43,132 bases of DNA from Jhaorihella thermophila (GCF_900108275.1 NZ_FNVD01000019.1:1-43132), one strand, 5' to 3'; positions 25,364 through 35,980 are shown, counted from the first letter of the stretch. Notes: generated by a model from the sequence alone, not told the origin. Made by a program: numbers and translations.

Positions 25364-26282
25364 GAACCTGTTGCAGGGGCTGATGGACAGCCCCCCTGCC
25401 CCGCAATCCGACGCCGCGCGGGTCGATGTGGCCAAGCCGCGCTATGGCTCGGGCGCGATCGGGGCGGTCAGCCAGTCGATTTCCGACCTGAAGTCGCGCG
25501 CGGTGCAGGAGATCGACCCGCGCATGATCGACGCGGGCGGGCTGCGCGACCGGCTGGAAGAAAACGCCGGGCTGGACGAGCTGATCGAGTCGATCCGCGA
25601 ATACGGCCAGCAGGTGCCGGTGCTGCTGCGGCCCAACCCCAATGACGCGGAGCGCTTTCAGGTGGTCTATGGCCGCCGCCGGGTGGCCGCGCTGCGCCAG
25701 CTGGGCCAGCCGGTCAAGGCGCTGATCCGGGTGCTGGACGACCGCGCGGTGGTTCTGGCGCAGGGGCAGGAAAACACCGCCCGCCGCGATCTGAGTTTTA
25801 TCGAAAAGGTCAACTTCGCCCGCCAGATGCAAGAGATGGGCTATGACCGCAAGGTGATCTGCGACGCGCTGCATGTGGACAAGACATTGATTTCACGCAT
25901 GCTTTCCGTGGCAGACCGGATTCCCGCGGCACTGATCCAGGCGATCGGGGCCGCGCCCTCGGTCGGGCGGGACCGGTGGCTGAAGCTGGCCGATCTGTTG
26001 ACCGCCGGGCAAGAGCAGGCCGCCATCGCCGCCGCGCAGGGTGACACCTCGGATGACCGGTTCGAGGCGGTCCTGGTGGCGCTGACCCCGCGCAAGCCCC
26101 CTGCCCCGCGTCAGGACCAGCCGCTGCTGGGGGCCGACGGAAGGGCGCTCGGTCAGGTCCGGCGCAGCGGCAGCAAGGCGGTGCTGACGCTCGATGCCAA
26201 AACGGCCCAAGGCTTTGACCAGTGGTTGATCGAGAACATGTCCGAGCTTCATCACCGTTGGACGACCGAACGGGATGAGTGA
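25353..26282 (+). CDS. repB: RepB, ParB-type centromere-binding protein
   Basis: The 309-residue protein has the ParB-N fold (ESIREYGQQVPVLLRP, VVYGRRRVAALRQLG), the QENTARRDLSFIEK box and a central HTH (YDRKVICDALHVDKTLISRM). RepB binds parS palindromes and loads RepA for segregation; three candidate parS sites follow downstream. It is fused translationally to repA by overlap and intact to its stop. The long C-terminal domain is as expected of RepB dimerisation regions. Confidence 0.94.
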   Translation: MARKNLLQGLMDSPPAPQSDAARVDVAKPRYGSGAIGAVSQSISDLKSRAVQEIDPRMIDAGGLRDRLEENAGLDELIESIREYGQQVPVLLRPNPNDAERFQVVYGRRRVAALRQLGQPVKALIRVLDDRAVVLAQGQENTARRDLSFIEKVNFARQMQEMGYDRKVICDALHVDKTLISRMLSVADRIPAALIQAIGAAPSVGRDRWLKLADLLTAGQEQAAIAAAQGDTSDDRFEAVLVALTPRKPPAPRQDQPLLGADGRALGQVRRSGSKAVLTLDAKTAQGFDQWLIENMSELHHRWTTERDE

Positions 26283-26299
26283 TCCGCCCCGGCGGAAAA

Positions 26300-26415
26300 A
26301 TCGTGGAGCAGCAACAAGGAGGCACGAAACAGACAGGACGGAAAAAAAGACCCCCCCAAAACCGAAGTTCCGAGAGGCCTCAATTGGTGATTTAGCACCC
26401 CCAATCTAAGGCCCG
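26300..26415 (-). ncRNA. Likely position of the antisense counter-transcribed RNA of repABC
   Basis: repABC operons encode a small antisense RNA in the repB-repC spacer that limits RepC translation. This spacer is about 200 bases and contains inverted-repeat material (GAGGCCTC at 26375-26382; ATTGG...CCAAT at about 26385-26406). On the minus strand a T7 run (complement of A's near 26342-26348) could end transcription. Exact ends and promoter cannot be fixed by eye. Confidence 0.35.
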
Positions 26416-26417
26416 AG

Positions 26418-26433
26418 GTTGACGGCTGTCAAC
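26418..26433. promoter_or_regulatory. parS: Candidate parS site 1 (repB-repC spacer)
   Basis: The 16-mer GTTGACGGCTGTCAAC fits the repABC centromere pattern GTTnnCnGCnGnnAAC. It is palindromic except for one central pair. It lies 135 bases after repB. Confidence 0.75.
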
Positions 26434-26479
26434 CGGCGTCGCGTGCGGCGGGGTGAAAAGTTTTGTCTCGTGACAGGAT

Positions 26480-27602
26480 ATGGAACACATCACAACCACG
26501 CCCTTCGGGCGGCGGCCGGTGACGGCTGGCCTGATCGAACAGGTGGCGGCCATGAACGCGGCCCCCGAAATCGCGCATATCGACAAGTGAGAGCTGCTGC
26601 GGGACCTGTGCGCGGCGCGGCAGGCCTTCGGGGTGACGGACCGGGATCTGGCGGTGCTGAACGCGCTGGTCTCGTTCCATCCGAACGCGGCGCTGTCGGA
26701 CAATGACAATCTGATCGTCTTCCCCTCGAACGCGGCGCTGTCCGAACGGGCGCATGGCATGGCCGAAAGCACCCTGCGCCGGCATCTGGCCGCGCTGGTG
26801 CGGGCCGGGCTGATCCTGCGCCACGACAGCCCCAACGGCAAACGCTATGCGCGCCGGGGCGTGGATGGCGAGATCGCCCGCGCCTTTGGCTTTGACCTGC
26901 GCCCACTGCTGCTGCAGGCGGCCGACATCCAAGAGGCTGCGCAGCAGGCCCGCGCCGATCAGGCCCGCCTGGCGATGGCGCGCGAGAAGATCTCGTTGAT
27001 GAAGCGCGACGCGCTGAAGCTGGCGCTCTACGGGCAGGAAAACGCCCTGCCCGGCGACTGGGACGCGTTGCTGGCCGATCTGATGGCGGTTCACAAGCAA
27101 ATGCGTCGCAAGCTGAGCCTGGACGAGGTTCAGGCGCTGGAGCCGCAGCTTGAGGATATCTTGCGCAAGATTCACCGCGGATTGGCTTTGGAAACAGAAG
27201 AAATGAGCGGCACTGACGCCGATTCCGGGCGGCGGGGTGAGCGATCCCCCTGAACAGGATCGCGAGCGGCCCCGTATTCCTCTGGCGCTGGTGGTCAAGG
27301 CCTGCCCCGACATCCTGCCCTATTGCGATGGCGAGCTGCGCGATTGGCGCGATCTGGTCACGGCGGCCGGTTTCGTGCGCGGCATGATGGGGATCAGCCC
27401 CTCGGCTTGGGAGGAAGCCAGGGAATTGATGGGCCCCGAAACGGCGGCGATCACCGTGGCCTGCATCCTGCAACGCTTCACCGAGATCAACAGCCCCGGC
27501 GGCTATCTGCGGGCGCTGGCGGCGAAGTCGGCGCTGGGGGCGTTCTCGCCCGGCCCGATGGTGATGGCCTTGCTGAACGGTGCCAACCGCGCGGCGGCCT
27601 GA
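26480..27602 (+). pseudogene. repC: repC replication initiator, broken by a nonsense codon and a frameshift
   Basis: The reading begins MEHITTTPFGRRPVTAGL, the conserved RepC N-terminus. Codon 37 is TGA (26588-26590), where RepC proteins have the tryptophan of a conserved D-K-W. Downstream the same frame continues with typical RepC sequence (LIVFPSNAALS, RRHLAALVRAGL, DSPNGKRYARR) to a stop at 27251-27253. The conserved C-terminal part (LVVKACPDILPYCDG, MGISPSAWEEARELMG, SPGGYLRALAAK) lies in another frame, from about 27237 to 27602, so the linker carries a frameshift. RepC is the essential initiator and its gene contains the origin. With two independent lesions this copy is probably inactive, unless restart at GTG 26633 gives function. 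A frameshift in the variable linker could be a sequencing error; the TGA is harder to explain away. Confidence 0.85.
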
Positions 27603-27618
27603 GTTGACAGCTGTCAAC
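27603..27618. promoter_or_regulatory. parS: Candidate parS site 2 (at the repC stop)
   Basis: The perfect 16-bp palindrome GTTGACAGCTGTCAAC immediately follows the repC TGA. It fits the repABC parS pattern and the downstream-of-repC position seen in several repABC plasmids. Confidence 0.82.
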
Positions 27619-27676
27619 CAGGTTGCGGGCGGCGTGGGAATTGGCCAATCTGGGCGCAAAATTTTAGAGGCCCGCA

Positions 27677-30229
27677 TTGACTGACCTGACCCTTTCCCGA
27701 CTGGCCCGCGACTGGCCCGGAAAATCGCACCCGTCCGAGCACCCTGCCCTGTGCCACATGCTGGATGTCGGCGCCGTGGCCCGGCATCTGCTGACCGCCC
27801 GCCCGATCCGCGGCGGTGCCACCGATGCCGCGCTGGCGCTGTTGGTGGCGCTGCATGATCTGGGCAAGATCAGCAATTCCTTCCGGGCGATGCTGCGCGA
27901 GGGCCGCGGCCAGATCTGGCGCCATTGGGAACACAGCGCCCTGCTGCTGAGGCACCACGATGCGGTGCTGGCGGATCTGCTCGGCGGGTCGGACAGCGTG
28001 CGCCGGATCCTCTATGAGGCGATCGCAGGCCATCACGGCGGACCGCGCCAGACACCCACGGCCAGCGAACGTCAGCAGCAATTGCACGAAATTGGCCCAG
28101 AGGCTCTGGCCGATGCCGAACAGGCGATCCGGGCCGTTGCCGCGCTGTTTCCCGGCGCGTCGCTGGATGGCATCGACGCGACCAGCGCCAAACCCCTGTC
28201 CTGGCTGCTGAATGGGCTGGTGGTGCAAAGCGACTGGATCGGCTCGAACCCCGATTGGTTCCCGCCCGCCGCGCCCGACATGCCCTTGCCCGCATATTGG
28301 GCGCGGGCCTGCGCGCAGGCCGAGCGTGCAGTGGCGGCAACGGGGCTATACGCGGCCTCGGTGACCGTTGCGGGAGACTCGCGTATCCTTCCGCCTGACG
28401 TTTCCCCGCGCCCGATGCAGCAGGCCGCCCGCGACAGCGCCCTGCCTGACGGTCCGGTTCTGGCGGTGATCGAGGATGCCACCGGCGCCGGCAAGACCGA
28501 GGCCGCGCTGATCCTGGCCGCGCGGATGATGCAGGCCGGCAAGGCGGATGGCCTGTTTCTCGCCCTGCCCACCATGGCCACCGCCAACGCGATGCTGTCG
28601 CGGGTCCAGGCCGCCGCGCCCGCCCTGTTCGACGGCGCGCCGACGCTGGGTCTGGCCCATGGCCGCGCCGCGCTGTCCGAAGGGTTCCGGGGCCTGATCG
28701 GCGGCGACGGAGCCAACCCGGAAACCGGGCCGCATTGCACCCGCTGGCTGGCCGATGACCGCCGCCGTATCCTGCTGAGCGATATCGGCATCGGTACCAT
28801 CGACCAGGCGCTGTTTGCCGTGCTGCCCACGCGGTTCAATGGGTTGCGTCTGCGGGCCTTGGCGCGCAAGGTGCTGATCGTGGACGAAGCGCACAGCTAT
28901 GACCCCTACATGGAGGCCCAGTTGAAGCGCCTGCTGACCTTTCAGGCCCGCTTGGGCGGATCGGCGGTGGTGATGACGGCAACCCTGCCGGGGCGGATGA
29001 AACAGGGTTTCGTCACCGCATTCCAGGCCGGTCTGGCCCCGCCGCGCCCCAGCCGAGGCCAACGCCGTCCGGCCGTGCCTGCCGCCGACCCGCCCGCCGC
29101 GCCCTATCCGGCCCTGACCATCGCCACTACCACCGCCGAGTTGACAGCTGTCAACCCGGCTGAACCCACCGTGCGCCGGGTTGGCGTGACCCGCCTGCCG
29201 GACCCCGCGCAGGCGGTGCAGTTGATCGCCGAGGCCAGCGCGCAGGGGGCCGCCTGCATCTGGGTCCGAAACGCGGTGGATGACGCGATCGAGGCGGTTG
29301 CGGCCCTGCGCGCTGTCGGGGTCCGTGCTGACCTTCTGCACGCCCGTTTTGCCATCTGCGACCGGCTGGACAAGGAACGCGCCTTGCAGGCGGTGTTCGG
29401 CAAATCGGGCCAGGGCCGGGCAGGGCGGGTTCTGGTGGCGACACAGGTGGCCGAACAGAGCCTCGATCTGGATTTCGACGTGATGGTCAGCGACCTGGCG
29501 CCGATCGGCGCGCTGATCCAGAGGGCAGGGCGGCTGTGGCGGCACATGGATGCGCGGCCCGCCCCGACCCGACCGGTGCCCGAACCGGTCCTGCATGTGC
29601 TGTCGCCCGATCCCGACCGGGTGGACAACGCCCGCTGGCTGCATCAGGTGCTGGGGGCGGGGGCCTATGTCTATCCGGCCACGGTGACGTGGCGCAGCGC
29701 GCGGGCCCTGTTCGATGCCGGCGAACTGCGCGCCCCGGACGGGCTGCGCGCCCTGATCGAGGCGGTCGAGGGCGCCGACCCGCTGCCTTTGCCCGAGGCA
29801 CTGGAAAACGCCGAGTTCGAGCATATCGGCAAGACGCTGGTAGAGGGAAACCTGGCCGAGACCTGCCTGATCTCGGCCGCCGAGGATTTCGCCCAGAACG
29901 CCATGCGCAAGGTCTGGGATGACGAACAGTTCCCGACCCGGCTGGGCGTGCCGCAGGTGACGCTGGCGCTGGCGCGGGCCGGGGCAGGGGGGCTTGAACC
30001 CTATGCCGGTGACGGGCCGGACGGCTGGGCCATGTCGGAACTGCAGGTCTCGAAACCGCGGTTCGACAAGCTGACGCCGCCCGACCAGAGCGACCCGGCC
30101 ATCGCGTGCGTCAAGCGGGGCTGGTCCGAAGCCCGCGCGAAATACACCCTCATTGCGCCGCTGCGGCCGGACGGGCAGATCTGTGAGGGGCTTCGTTATG
30201 ACCCGGAACTGGGGGCGGTCTGGGGTTGA
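27677..30229 (+). CDS. cas3: Cas3, HD nuclease-helicase of type I-E CRISPR-Cas
   Basis: The 850-residue protein has an N-terminal HD nuclease: H27, H59-D60 in ALHDLGK, and the GHHGG motif. An SF2 helicase follows, with Walker A DATGAGKTEAA near residue 267, DEAH near 403, TATLP, and motif VI LIQRAGRLWRH. The C-terminal domain is as in Cascade-recruited Cas3. It degrades target DNA after Cascade recognition. The start is a TTG with AGAGG seven bases upstream. It is 74 bases after repC and 69 bases before cas8e, which may have its own promoter. A parS-like palindrome is embedded in its coding sequence at 29140-29155. Confidence 0.96.
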   Translation: MTDLTLSRLARDWPGKSHPSEHPALCHMLDVGAVARHLLTARPIRGGATDAALALLVALHDLGKISNSFRAMLREGRGQIWRHWEHSALLLRHHDAVLADLLGGSDSVRRILYEAIAGHHGGPRQTPTASERQQQLHEIGPEALADAEQAIRAVAALFPGASLDGIDATSAKPLSWLLNGLVVQSDWIGSNPDWFPPAAPDMPLPAYWARACAQAERAVAATGLYAASVTVAGDSRILPPDVSPRPMQQAARDSALPDGPVLAVIEDATGAGKTEAALILAARMMQAGKADGLFLALPTMATANAMLSRVQAAAPALFDGAPTLGLAHGRAALSEGFRGLIGGDGANPETGPHCTRWLADDRRRILLSDIGIGTIDQALFAVLPTRFNGLRLRALARKVLIVDEAHSYDPYMEAQLKRLLTFQARLGGSAVVMTATLPGRMKQGFVTAFQAGLAPPRPSRGQRRPAVPAADPPAAPYPALTIATTTAELTAVNPAEPTVRRVGVTRLPDPAQAVQLIAEASAQGAACIWVRNAVDDAIEAVAALRAVGVRADLLHARFAICDRLDKERALQAVFGKSGQGRAGRVLVATQVAEQSLDLDFDVMVSDLAPIGALIQRAGRLWRHMDARPAPTRPVPEPVLHVLSPDPDRVDNARWLHQVLGAGAYVYPATVTWRSARALFDAGELRAPDGLRALIEAVEGADPLPLPEALENAEFEHIGKTLVEGNLAETCLISAAEDFAQNAMRKVWDDEQFPTRLGVPQVTLALARAGAGGLEPYAGDGPDGWAMSELQVSKPRFDKLTPPDQSDPAIACVKRGWSEARAKYTLIAPLRPDGQICEGLRYDPELGAVWG
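29140..29155. promoter_or_regulatory. parS: Candidate parS site 3, inside cas3
   Basis: The perfect palindrome GTTGACAGCTGTCAAC, identical to site 2, lies within the cas3 reading frame and encodes part of AELTAVNPAE in the linker after the helicase core. Chance identity over 16 bases 1.5 kb from site 2 is unlikely. Confidence 0.7.
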
Positions 30230-30298
30230 AAACACTGCCAAGCTGATACATCCTTGGCGCGATTGCAGGAGTACGGATCAACTTAAGGTGCATATTTG

Positions 30299-31783
30299 TT
30301 GAATCTTGTTACCGATGCCTGGATCCCGGTGCGCCGGACCGGTGGCCGCGACGTGATCCGCCCCGACCAGATCGCCGAGCCGGATGTTCTGTTCCCTAAC
30401 TGGCCGCGCGCCGACCTGAATCTGGCCTGTCTCGAGCTGCTGATCGGGCTGGTCTATCTGGCCTGCCCGCCGCAGGATGCCGACGACTGGGCCGCCCGCA
30501 AACCTGACCAACAGGCGCTGCGCGAGGCGCTCGCGCCGCTGGCCCCGGCCTTCAACCTGCTGGGCGAGGGGCCGCGTTTCCTTCAGGATTTCGACCCGAT
30601 CGACGGCAGCCTGAACCCGCCCGACATGCTGTTCATCGACAGCGCGGGCGACAGCACCGCGAAAAAGAACGCCGACCTGATGGTCAAACGCGCCCGCTAT
30701 CCTCGGCTGGACCCGGCGCTGGCGGCGATGGCGCTGTACACGTTGCAGGCCTTCGCGCCCTCGGGCGGGGCGGGCAACCGGACCTCGATGCGGGGCGGCG
30801 GGCCGATGGTGACGCTGGTGCGTCCCGAGGCGGCGGGGCTATGGCCGCTGATCTGGGCCAATGTGCCCGACGGGGTGCCGCTGGGCGCGGACGAGTTGGA
30901 CTGGTTGCCTTGGATGCGGCCCACCGAGACCTCGGAAAAGAAGGGGCAGGTGACGGTTCCACCCGACGGCGACCTGTTGCCGCCCGAGGTGTTCTTTGGC
31001 CAGCCGCGCCGCCTGCGGCTGGTGGAGGAGGGCGGGCAGATCACCGGCGTGATCCAGACGCCCTGGGGCACCAATTACGAAGGCTGGGTGCATCCACTCA
31101 GTCCTTACTATCACGACAAAAACAAAAAGCGGTGTAAACACCCCAAGCCCGGCGCCTTCGGCTATCGCAACTGGCGCGGCATCGTGCTGCTGAATGACGG
31201 GGCGGACCGGGCGCAGTGCCTGGAGACCTATCTGAGGCGCACCGACAGCGCGCCCTGCCGGCTGCTGGTGGGCGGCTGGGCCATGTCAAACATGAGCCCG
31301 CTGGATTTCATCTGGTCCGAAGCGCCGGTCTTTCCGCTGGACCCGGAGGGCGAGGATCTGGCCGGGCGGCTGGTCGATGCGGCCGAGCAGGCGGGCTATG
31401 CGCTGGCCAGCGCGGTGCGGCAGGGCAGGGGAGAGGACGACCTGACCACCGGCGCAGGGGCGCGCGCGCGCGAGGTGTTCTTTGCCGCCACCCAGGCCCC
31501 GTTCGAGGCGCGTCTGCGCGACGTGGTGAACGGGCAGGGCGACCGGGTGCCGGGCGACTGGCTGAGCGATCTGCGCGGCGCGGCGCTGCGGATCTTCGAC
31601 GCCGAGGTGATGCCCGGGCTGGCCGATCTGTCCGAGACCCGGCGGCAGGCGGCGGTGGCGGCGCGCAAGAGCCTGCTGTCAACTTTCAGTGGCTACGGGG
31701 GCGTGGGCAAGAAGATCTTTGCCGCGCTGCAGCTTCCCCTGCCCAAAACCAAACGCAAGGCCAAAGCGGAGGCACGCTCATGA
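30299..31783 (+). CDS. cas8e: Cas8e (Cse1/CasA), large subunit of type I-E Cascade
   Basis: The 494-residue protein begins MNLVTDAWIPVRR, the canonical Cse1 N-terminus, and has a family-typical helical C-terminal bundle. Cas8e reads the PAM and recruits Cas3. The start is TTG; tandem TTGs at 30296 and 30299 are both possible, and 30299 gives the conserved MNL opening. AAGGTG upstream (about 30285-30290) can serve as ribosome site. The stop overlaps cas11 as ATGA. The 69-base gap from cas3 may contain a promoter but no clear hexamer pair is visible. Confidence 0.94.
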   Translation: MNLVTDAWIPVRRTGGRDVIRPDQIAEPDVLFPNWPRADLNLACLELLIGLVYLACPPQDADDWAARKPDQQALREALAPLAPAFNLLGEGPRFLQDFDPIDGSLNPPDMLFIDSAGDSTAKKNADLMVKRARYPRLDPALAAMALYTLQAFAPSGGAGNRTSMRGGGPMVTLVRPEAAGLWPLIWANVPDGVPLGADELDWLPWMRPTETSEKKGQVTVPPDGDLLPPEVFFGQPRRLRLVEEGGQITGVIQTPWGTNYEGWVHPLSPYYHDKNKKRCKHPKPGAFGYRNWRGIVLLNDGADRAQCLETYLRRTDSAPCRLLVGGWAMSNMSPLDFIWSEAPVFPLDPEGEDLAGRLVDAAEQAGYALASAVRQGRGEDDLTTGAGARAREVFFAATQAPFEARLRDVVNGQGDRVPGDWLSDLRGAALRIFDAEVMPGLADLSETRRQAAVAARKSLLSTFSGYGGVGKKIFAALQLPLPKTKRKAKAEARS

Positions 31784-32328
31784 GCACGGAGACAAGCGGC
31801 GATTTCGGCACCATCTGCCTAGGCTGGTGGCGCGGGTTGACCGACCCGTCGATCGGCCGGTCGCGGGCCGATCTGGCGCGGCTGAAACGGGCCGGGGGCG
31901 CGGTGGACGCGCTGGCGATCCGGGCGGTGCATGACCTGAACCGGAAACTGGCCGCGGCGGGCCATGACATGCGCGCCGCGCCCGACCGGCTGGCGCTGAT
32001 CGCGATGGTGCTGGCGCAGGTCAAGGAACACACGGGGCCGCGGCTGGCGCAGCGGATGGGGCAGGGCGATCCGAAACCCCTCAGCGAGATCCGCTTCGAC
32101 CGGCTGATCCGCACCCGCGATCTGACCAAGCCAGAGGAGTTGGCCGAACTGGCCACCCAACTGCGCCGGGCGCTGGCGGTGGTGGGGCAGGGGGCCAACG
32201 TGGCCCGTCTGGCGCAGGATCTGCGCTGGTGGACCGACGCCACCCGCGCCCGCTGGTGTTTCGATTATTACGGGGCGTCGCAGGCGGCGCCCGAAACAGA
32301 ACAGATGTCCGAGGAGAGTGAGGCATGA
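31780..32328 (+). CDS. cas11: Cas11 (Cse2/CasB), small subunit of Cascade
   Basis: The 182-residue helical protein begins with GTICLGWWRGLTDPS. The opening WWRGL and the later RFDRLIRTRD are typical of Cse2. Two copies line the Cascade belly and stabilise the R-loop. The ATG at 31780 overlaps the cas8e stop (ATGA) and its own stop overlaps cas7e. A longer upstream open frame exists but is the wrong frame of cas8e. Confidence 0.92.
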   Translation: MSTETSGDFGTICLGWWRGLTDPSIGRSRADLARLKRAGGAVDALAIRAVHDLNRKLAAAGHDMRAAPDRLALIAMVLAQVKEHTGPRLAQRMGQGDPKPLSEIRFDRLIRTRDLTKPEELAELATQLRRALAVVGQGANVARLAQDLRWWTDATRARWCFDYYGASQAAPETEQMSEESEA

Positions 32329-33392
32329 GCCGTTTCATCCAATTGCATTACCTGACCGTCTATCCGCCGTCGAACCCCAACCGCGACGATCAGGGCCGCC
32401 CGAAATCGGCCGTGTTCGGGGGTCAGCCGCGGCTGCGGATCTCCAGCCAGTCGATCAAGCGCGCGGCGCGGATCTCGGACGTGATGCAGCAGGCGTTGCA
32501 GGGCCACATGGGCGCGCGCACCCAGCGCATCGGCGAGGTGATCGAACAGGCGCTGAAGGAGGCCGGGGCCGAGGGCGACGCCGCCCGCGAAGCCGCCAAG
32601 CAGATCGCCGACGTGTTCGGCAAGCTGGATGCCGAGGCCGAAAAGAAGGGCCATGTGCGCACCCGACAGCTGGCCTTCGTGTCGCCGCAGGAACAGGCGC
32701 TGGCGACCGAACTGGCGCAGAAGGCCATCGCCGGCGAGCCTCTGCCCGCCAATGCCGAGCTGAAGAAGATGATTCTGCGCACCGCCGACGGCGCCGCCGA
32801 CATCGCCATGTTCGGGCGGATGCTGGCCGATGACCCGGATTTCAATCGCGAGGCCGCCGTGCAGGTCAGCCACGCCATCACCACCCACCGCGCGCTGGTC
32901 GAGGATGATTTCTACACCGCTGTCGATGACCTCAAGACCGCGGCCGAGGATGCCGGGGCCGGGTTTGTGGGCGATGCGGGGTTCGGCTCAGGGGTCTATT
33001 ACCTCTATGCCTGCATCGACCGGGATCTGCTGTTTGAAAACCTCGAGGGCGACCGCGATCTGGCCGCCCGCGCCGCCGAGGCGCTGGCCGAGGCGCTGGC
33101 GGTGTCCACGCCCTCGGGCAAGCGCAACAGTTTCGCCCATCAGACTCGCGCCGGGTTCATCCGCGCCGAACGCGGGGCGCAGCAGCCGCGCAGCCTGGCC
33201 GGGGCGTTCTTTCAGCCGGTCGAGGGCGCGCTGATGGCCGGATCGGTCGCGGCGCTGCAACAGATGGCCGAGCGGATGGATCAGGCTTATGGCCCCTGCG
33301 CCGAGGCCTGCGCGTTGATGGATGTGGAACAGGGCATCGGCAGCTTGGCCGAGATCAAGGCCTTCGTGCGGGGTGCGGTGCTGGATGACTGA
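32325..33392 (+). CDS. cas7e: Cas7e (Cse4/CasC), backbone subunit of Cascade
   Basis: The 355-residue protein opens with SRFIQLHYLTVYPPSNPNRD and contains LRISSQSIKRAAR, both hallmarks of Cas7e. Six copies coat the crRNA spacer. The ATG overlaps the cas11 stop as ATGA, and its end overlaps cas5e by eight bases, consistent with one tightly coupled operon. The sequence appears intact, including the GSGVYYLYACIDRDLL strand. Confidence 0.95.
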   Translation: MSRFIQLHYLTVYPPSNPNRDDQGRPKSAVFGGQPRLRISSQSIKRAARISDVMQQALQGHMGARTQRIGEVIEQALKEAGAEGDAAREAAKQIADVFGKLDAEAEKKGHVRTRQLAFVSPQEQALATELAQKAIAGEPLPANAELKKMILRTADGAADIAMFGRMLADDPDFNREAAVQVSHAITTHRALVEDDFYTAVDDLKTAAEDAGAGFVGDAGFGSGVYYLYACIDRDLLFENLEGDRDLAARAAEALAEALAVSTPSGKRNSFAHQTRAGFIRAERGAQQPRSLAGAFFQPVEGALMAGSVAALQQMAERMDQAYGPCAEACALMDVEQGIGSLAEIKAFVRGAVLDD

Positions 33393-34068
33393 GTATCTGG
33401 TCTTTGCGCTGACCGCGCCCATGGGCAGTTTCGGCGGGCTGGCCGGGCATGAACGGCGCGGCTCGGGCAGCTGGCCGGGCCGGTCGGCGATCCTGGGCCT
33501 GCTGGGCGCGGCGCAGGGCGTGCGACGCGACGATGCGGCGGGGCAGGGGGCCTTGCGGCGGTGGCAGGTGGCGGTCTCGGTGCTGTCCGAGGGCGTGCCG
33601 GTGCAGGATTTCCACACCGTGCAGACCGTTCCCAGCGCCAACATCAAGCGCCCCGATACCCGACGGCAGGCCCTGAAGGCACTGAAACCAAAGGACAACC
33701 CCGTGATCACAAGGCGCGACTACCGCTGTGACTGCGCCTTTGGCGTGGCCCTGTGGGGCGGAGACGACCTGGACGCCGCCCGCGCCGCGCTGGAACGGCC
33801 CGTGTTCACCCCCTATCTGGGCCGCAAATCCTGCCCTCTGGCCGCGCCCATGGCCCCGCGCATCGTGCAGGCGGCGGATGTGGTGGCGGCGCTGGATCAG
33901 GTCGTGCTACCGCCCTGGCTGGCGGGGCGGCGCCCGCTGGCCATCGCCTCGGACGTGGCCATCGAGGGCGCGATGCAGGAAACCGTCTGGGATGAACCGC
34001 TCGATCGCGCGGGCTGGCATTTCGGGCCGCGCATCGTGCATGTCCACCGACCGGAGGCCGAGGCATGA
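33385..34068 (+). CDS. cas5e: Cas5e (CasD), Cascade foot subunit
   Basis: The 227-residue protein from the ATG at 33385 has the Cas5 opening MTEYLVFALTAPMGSFGG, the GSWPGRSAILGLLGAAQG helix and the C-terminal RKSCPLA typical of Cas5e. It caps the crRNA 5' handle. The start overlaps the cas7e stop by eight bases; the longer open frame upstream is an out-of-frame reading of cas7e. Its stop overlaps cas6e as ATGA. Confidence 0.94.
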   Translation: MTEYLVFALTAPMGSFGGLAGHERRGSGSWPGRSAILGLLGAAQGVRRDDAAGQGALRRWQVAVSVLSEGVPVQDFHTVQTVPSANIKRPDTRRQALKALKPKDNPVITRRDYRCDCAFGVALWGGDDLDAARAALERPVFTPYLGRKSCPLAAPMAPRIVQAADVVAALDQVVLPPWLAGRRPLAIASDVAIEGAMQETVWDEPLDRAGWHFGPRIVHVHRPEAEA

Positions 34069-34763
34069 GCCTGTATTTCTCGCGCCTGACGCTGAACCGA
34101 TACGCGCCCACCCGCGCCCTGTCGGGCCTGCTGGACCCGGCGGATGACAACGCCCGCGCCGACGCCCATCACCGCCTGATCTGGACCCTGTTCGGCGACG
34201 CGCGCGACCGGCCCCGCGATTTCCTGTGGCGGGCCGATGGGCGCGGGCGGTTCTTTATCCTCTCGGCCCGGCCGCCGCTGGCCAATGACCTGTTCTGCCC
34301 GCCGGAAACCAAGGAATTCGCACCGCAGCTCGCCCCCGGCGACCGGTTGCTGTTTTCGCTGCGCGCCAACGCCACCCGCGACCGGGCGGCGGTCAGCCGG
34401 ATGGAGAAATCCGCCCGCCGGGGCCAGAGCCGCCGCGTCGACGTGGTGATGGACCTGCTGCGCGACGTGCCCGGCCCCGACCGCGCGGCCGAACGGATGC
34501 GGCTGGCGCAACAGGCGGCCGAGGGCTGGATGGCGCGGCAGGGCGCGGCCAAGGGATTCACCCCGCACAGCGTCGCGGTGCAGGATTACCGCGTGCTGAA
34601 CCTGGGCCGGGGCGGGCGCCGGGGCCTGACCCACGGCGTGCTGGACCTGACCGGCGAGATCGAAGTCACCGACCCCACAGCCTTTCTGCCCGCGCTGGCC
34701 AGCGGCTTTGGCCGGGCCAAGGCCTGGGGCTGCGGGTTGATGCTGATCCGCCGGGCGCGATGA
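34065..34763 (+). CDS. cas6e: Cas6e (Cse3/CasE), crRNA-processing endoribonuclease
   Basis: The 232-residue protein opens MSLYFSRLTLNR. It carries the catalytic-region histidines H35/H36 in DAHHRLIWTLF, at the position of the Cas6e active His, and the C-terminal G-rich loop GFGRAKAWGCGLMLIR. It cuts the CRISPR transcript in the repeat, leaving an eight-base 5' handle, here predicted AUGACCCG. It ends seven bases before cas1e. Confidence 0.94.
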   Translation: MSLYFSRLTLNRYAPTRALSGLLDPADDNARADAHHRLIWTLFGDARDRPRDFLWRADGRGRFFILSARPPLANDLFCPPETKEFAPQLAPGDRLLFSLRANATRDRAAVSRMEKSARRGQSRRVDVVMDLLRDVPGPDRAAERMRLAQQAAEGWMARQGAAKGFTPHSVAVQDYRVLNLGRGGRRGLTHGVLDLTGEIEVTDPTAFLPALASGFGRAKAWGCGLMLIRRAR

Positions 34764-34770
34764 GGGCGCG

Positions 34771-35980
<1,210 letters not shown>

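Noticed and set aside
26593-26633. TGA at repC codon 37 read as tryptophan by recoding
   Set aside because: TGA serves as an ordinary stop for many intact genes in this window, including repB and the cas genes, so a general reassignment is excluded and the lesion is better read as a nonsense mutation.
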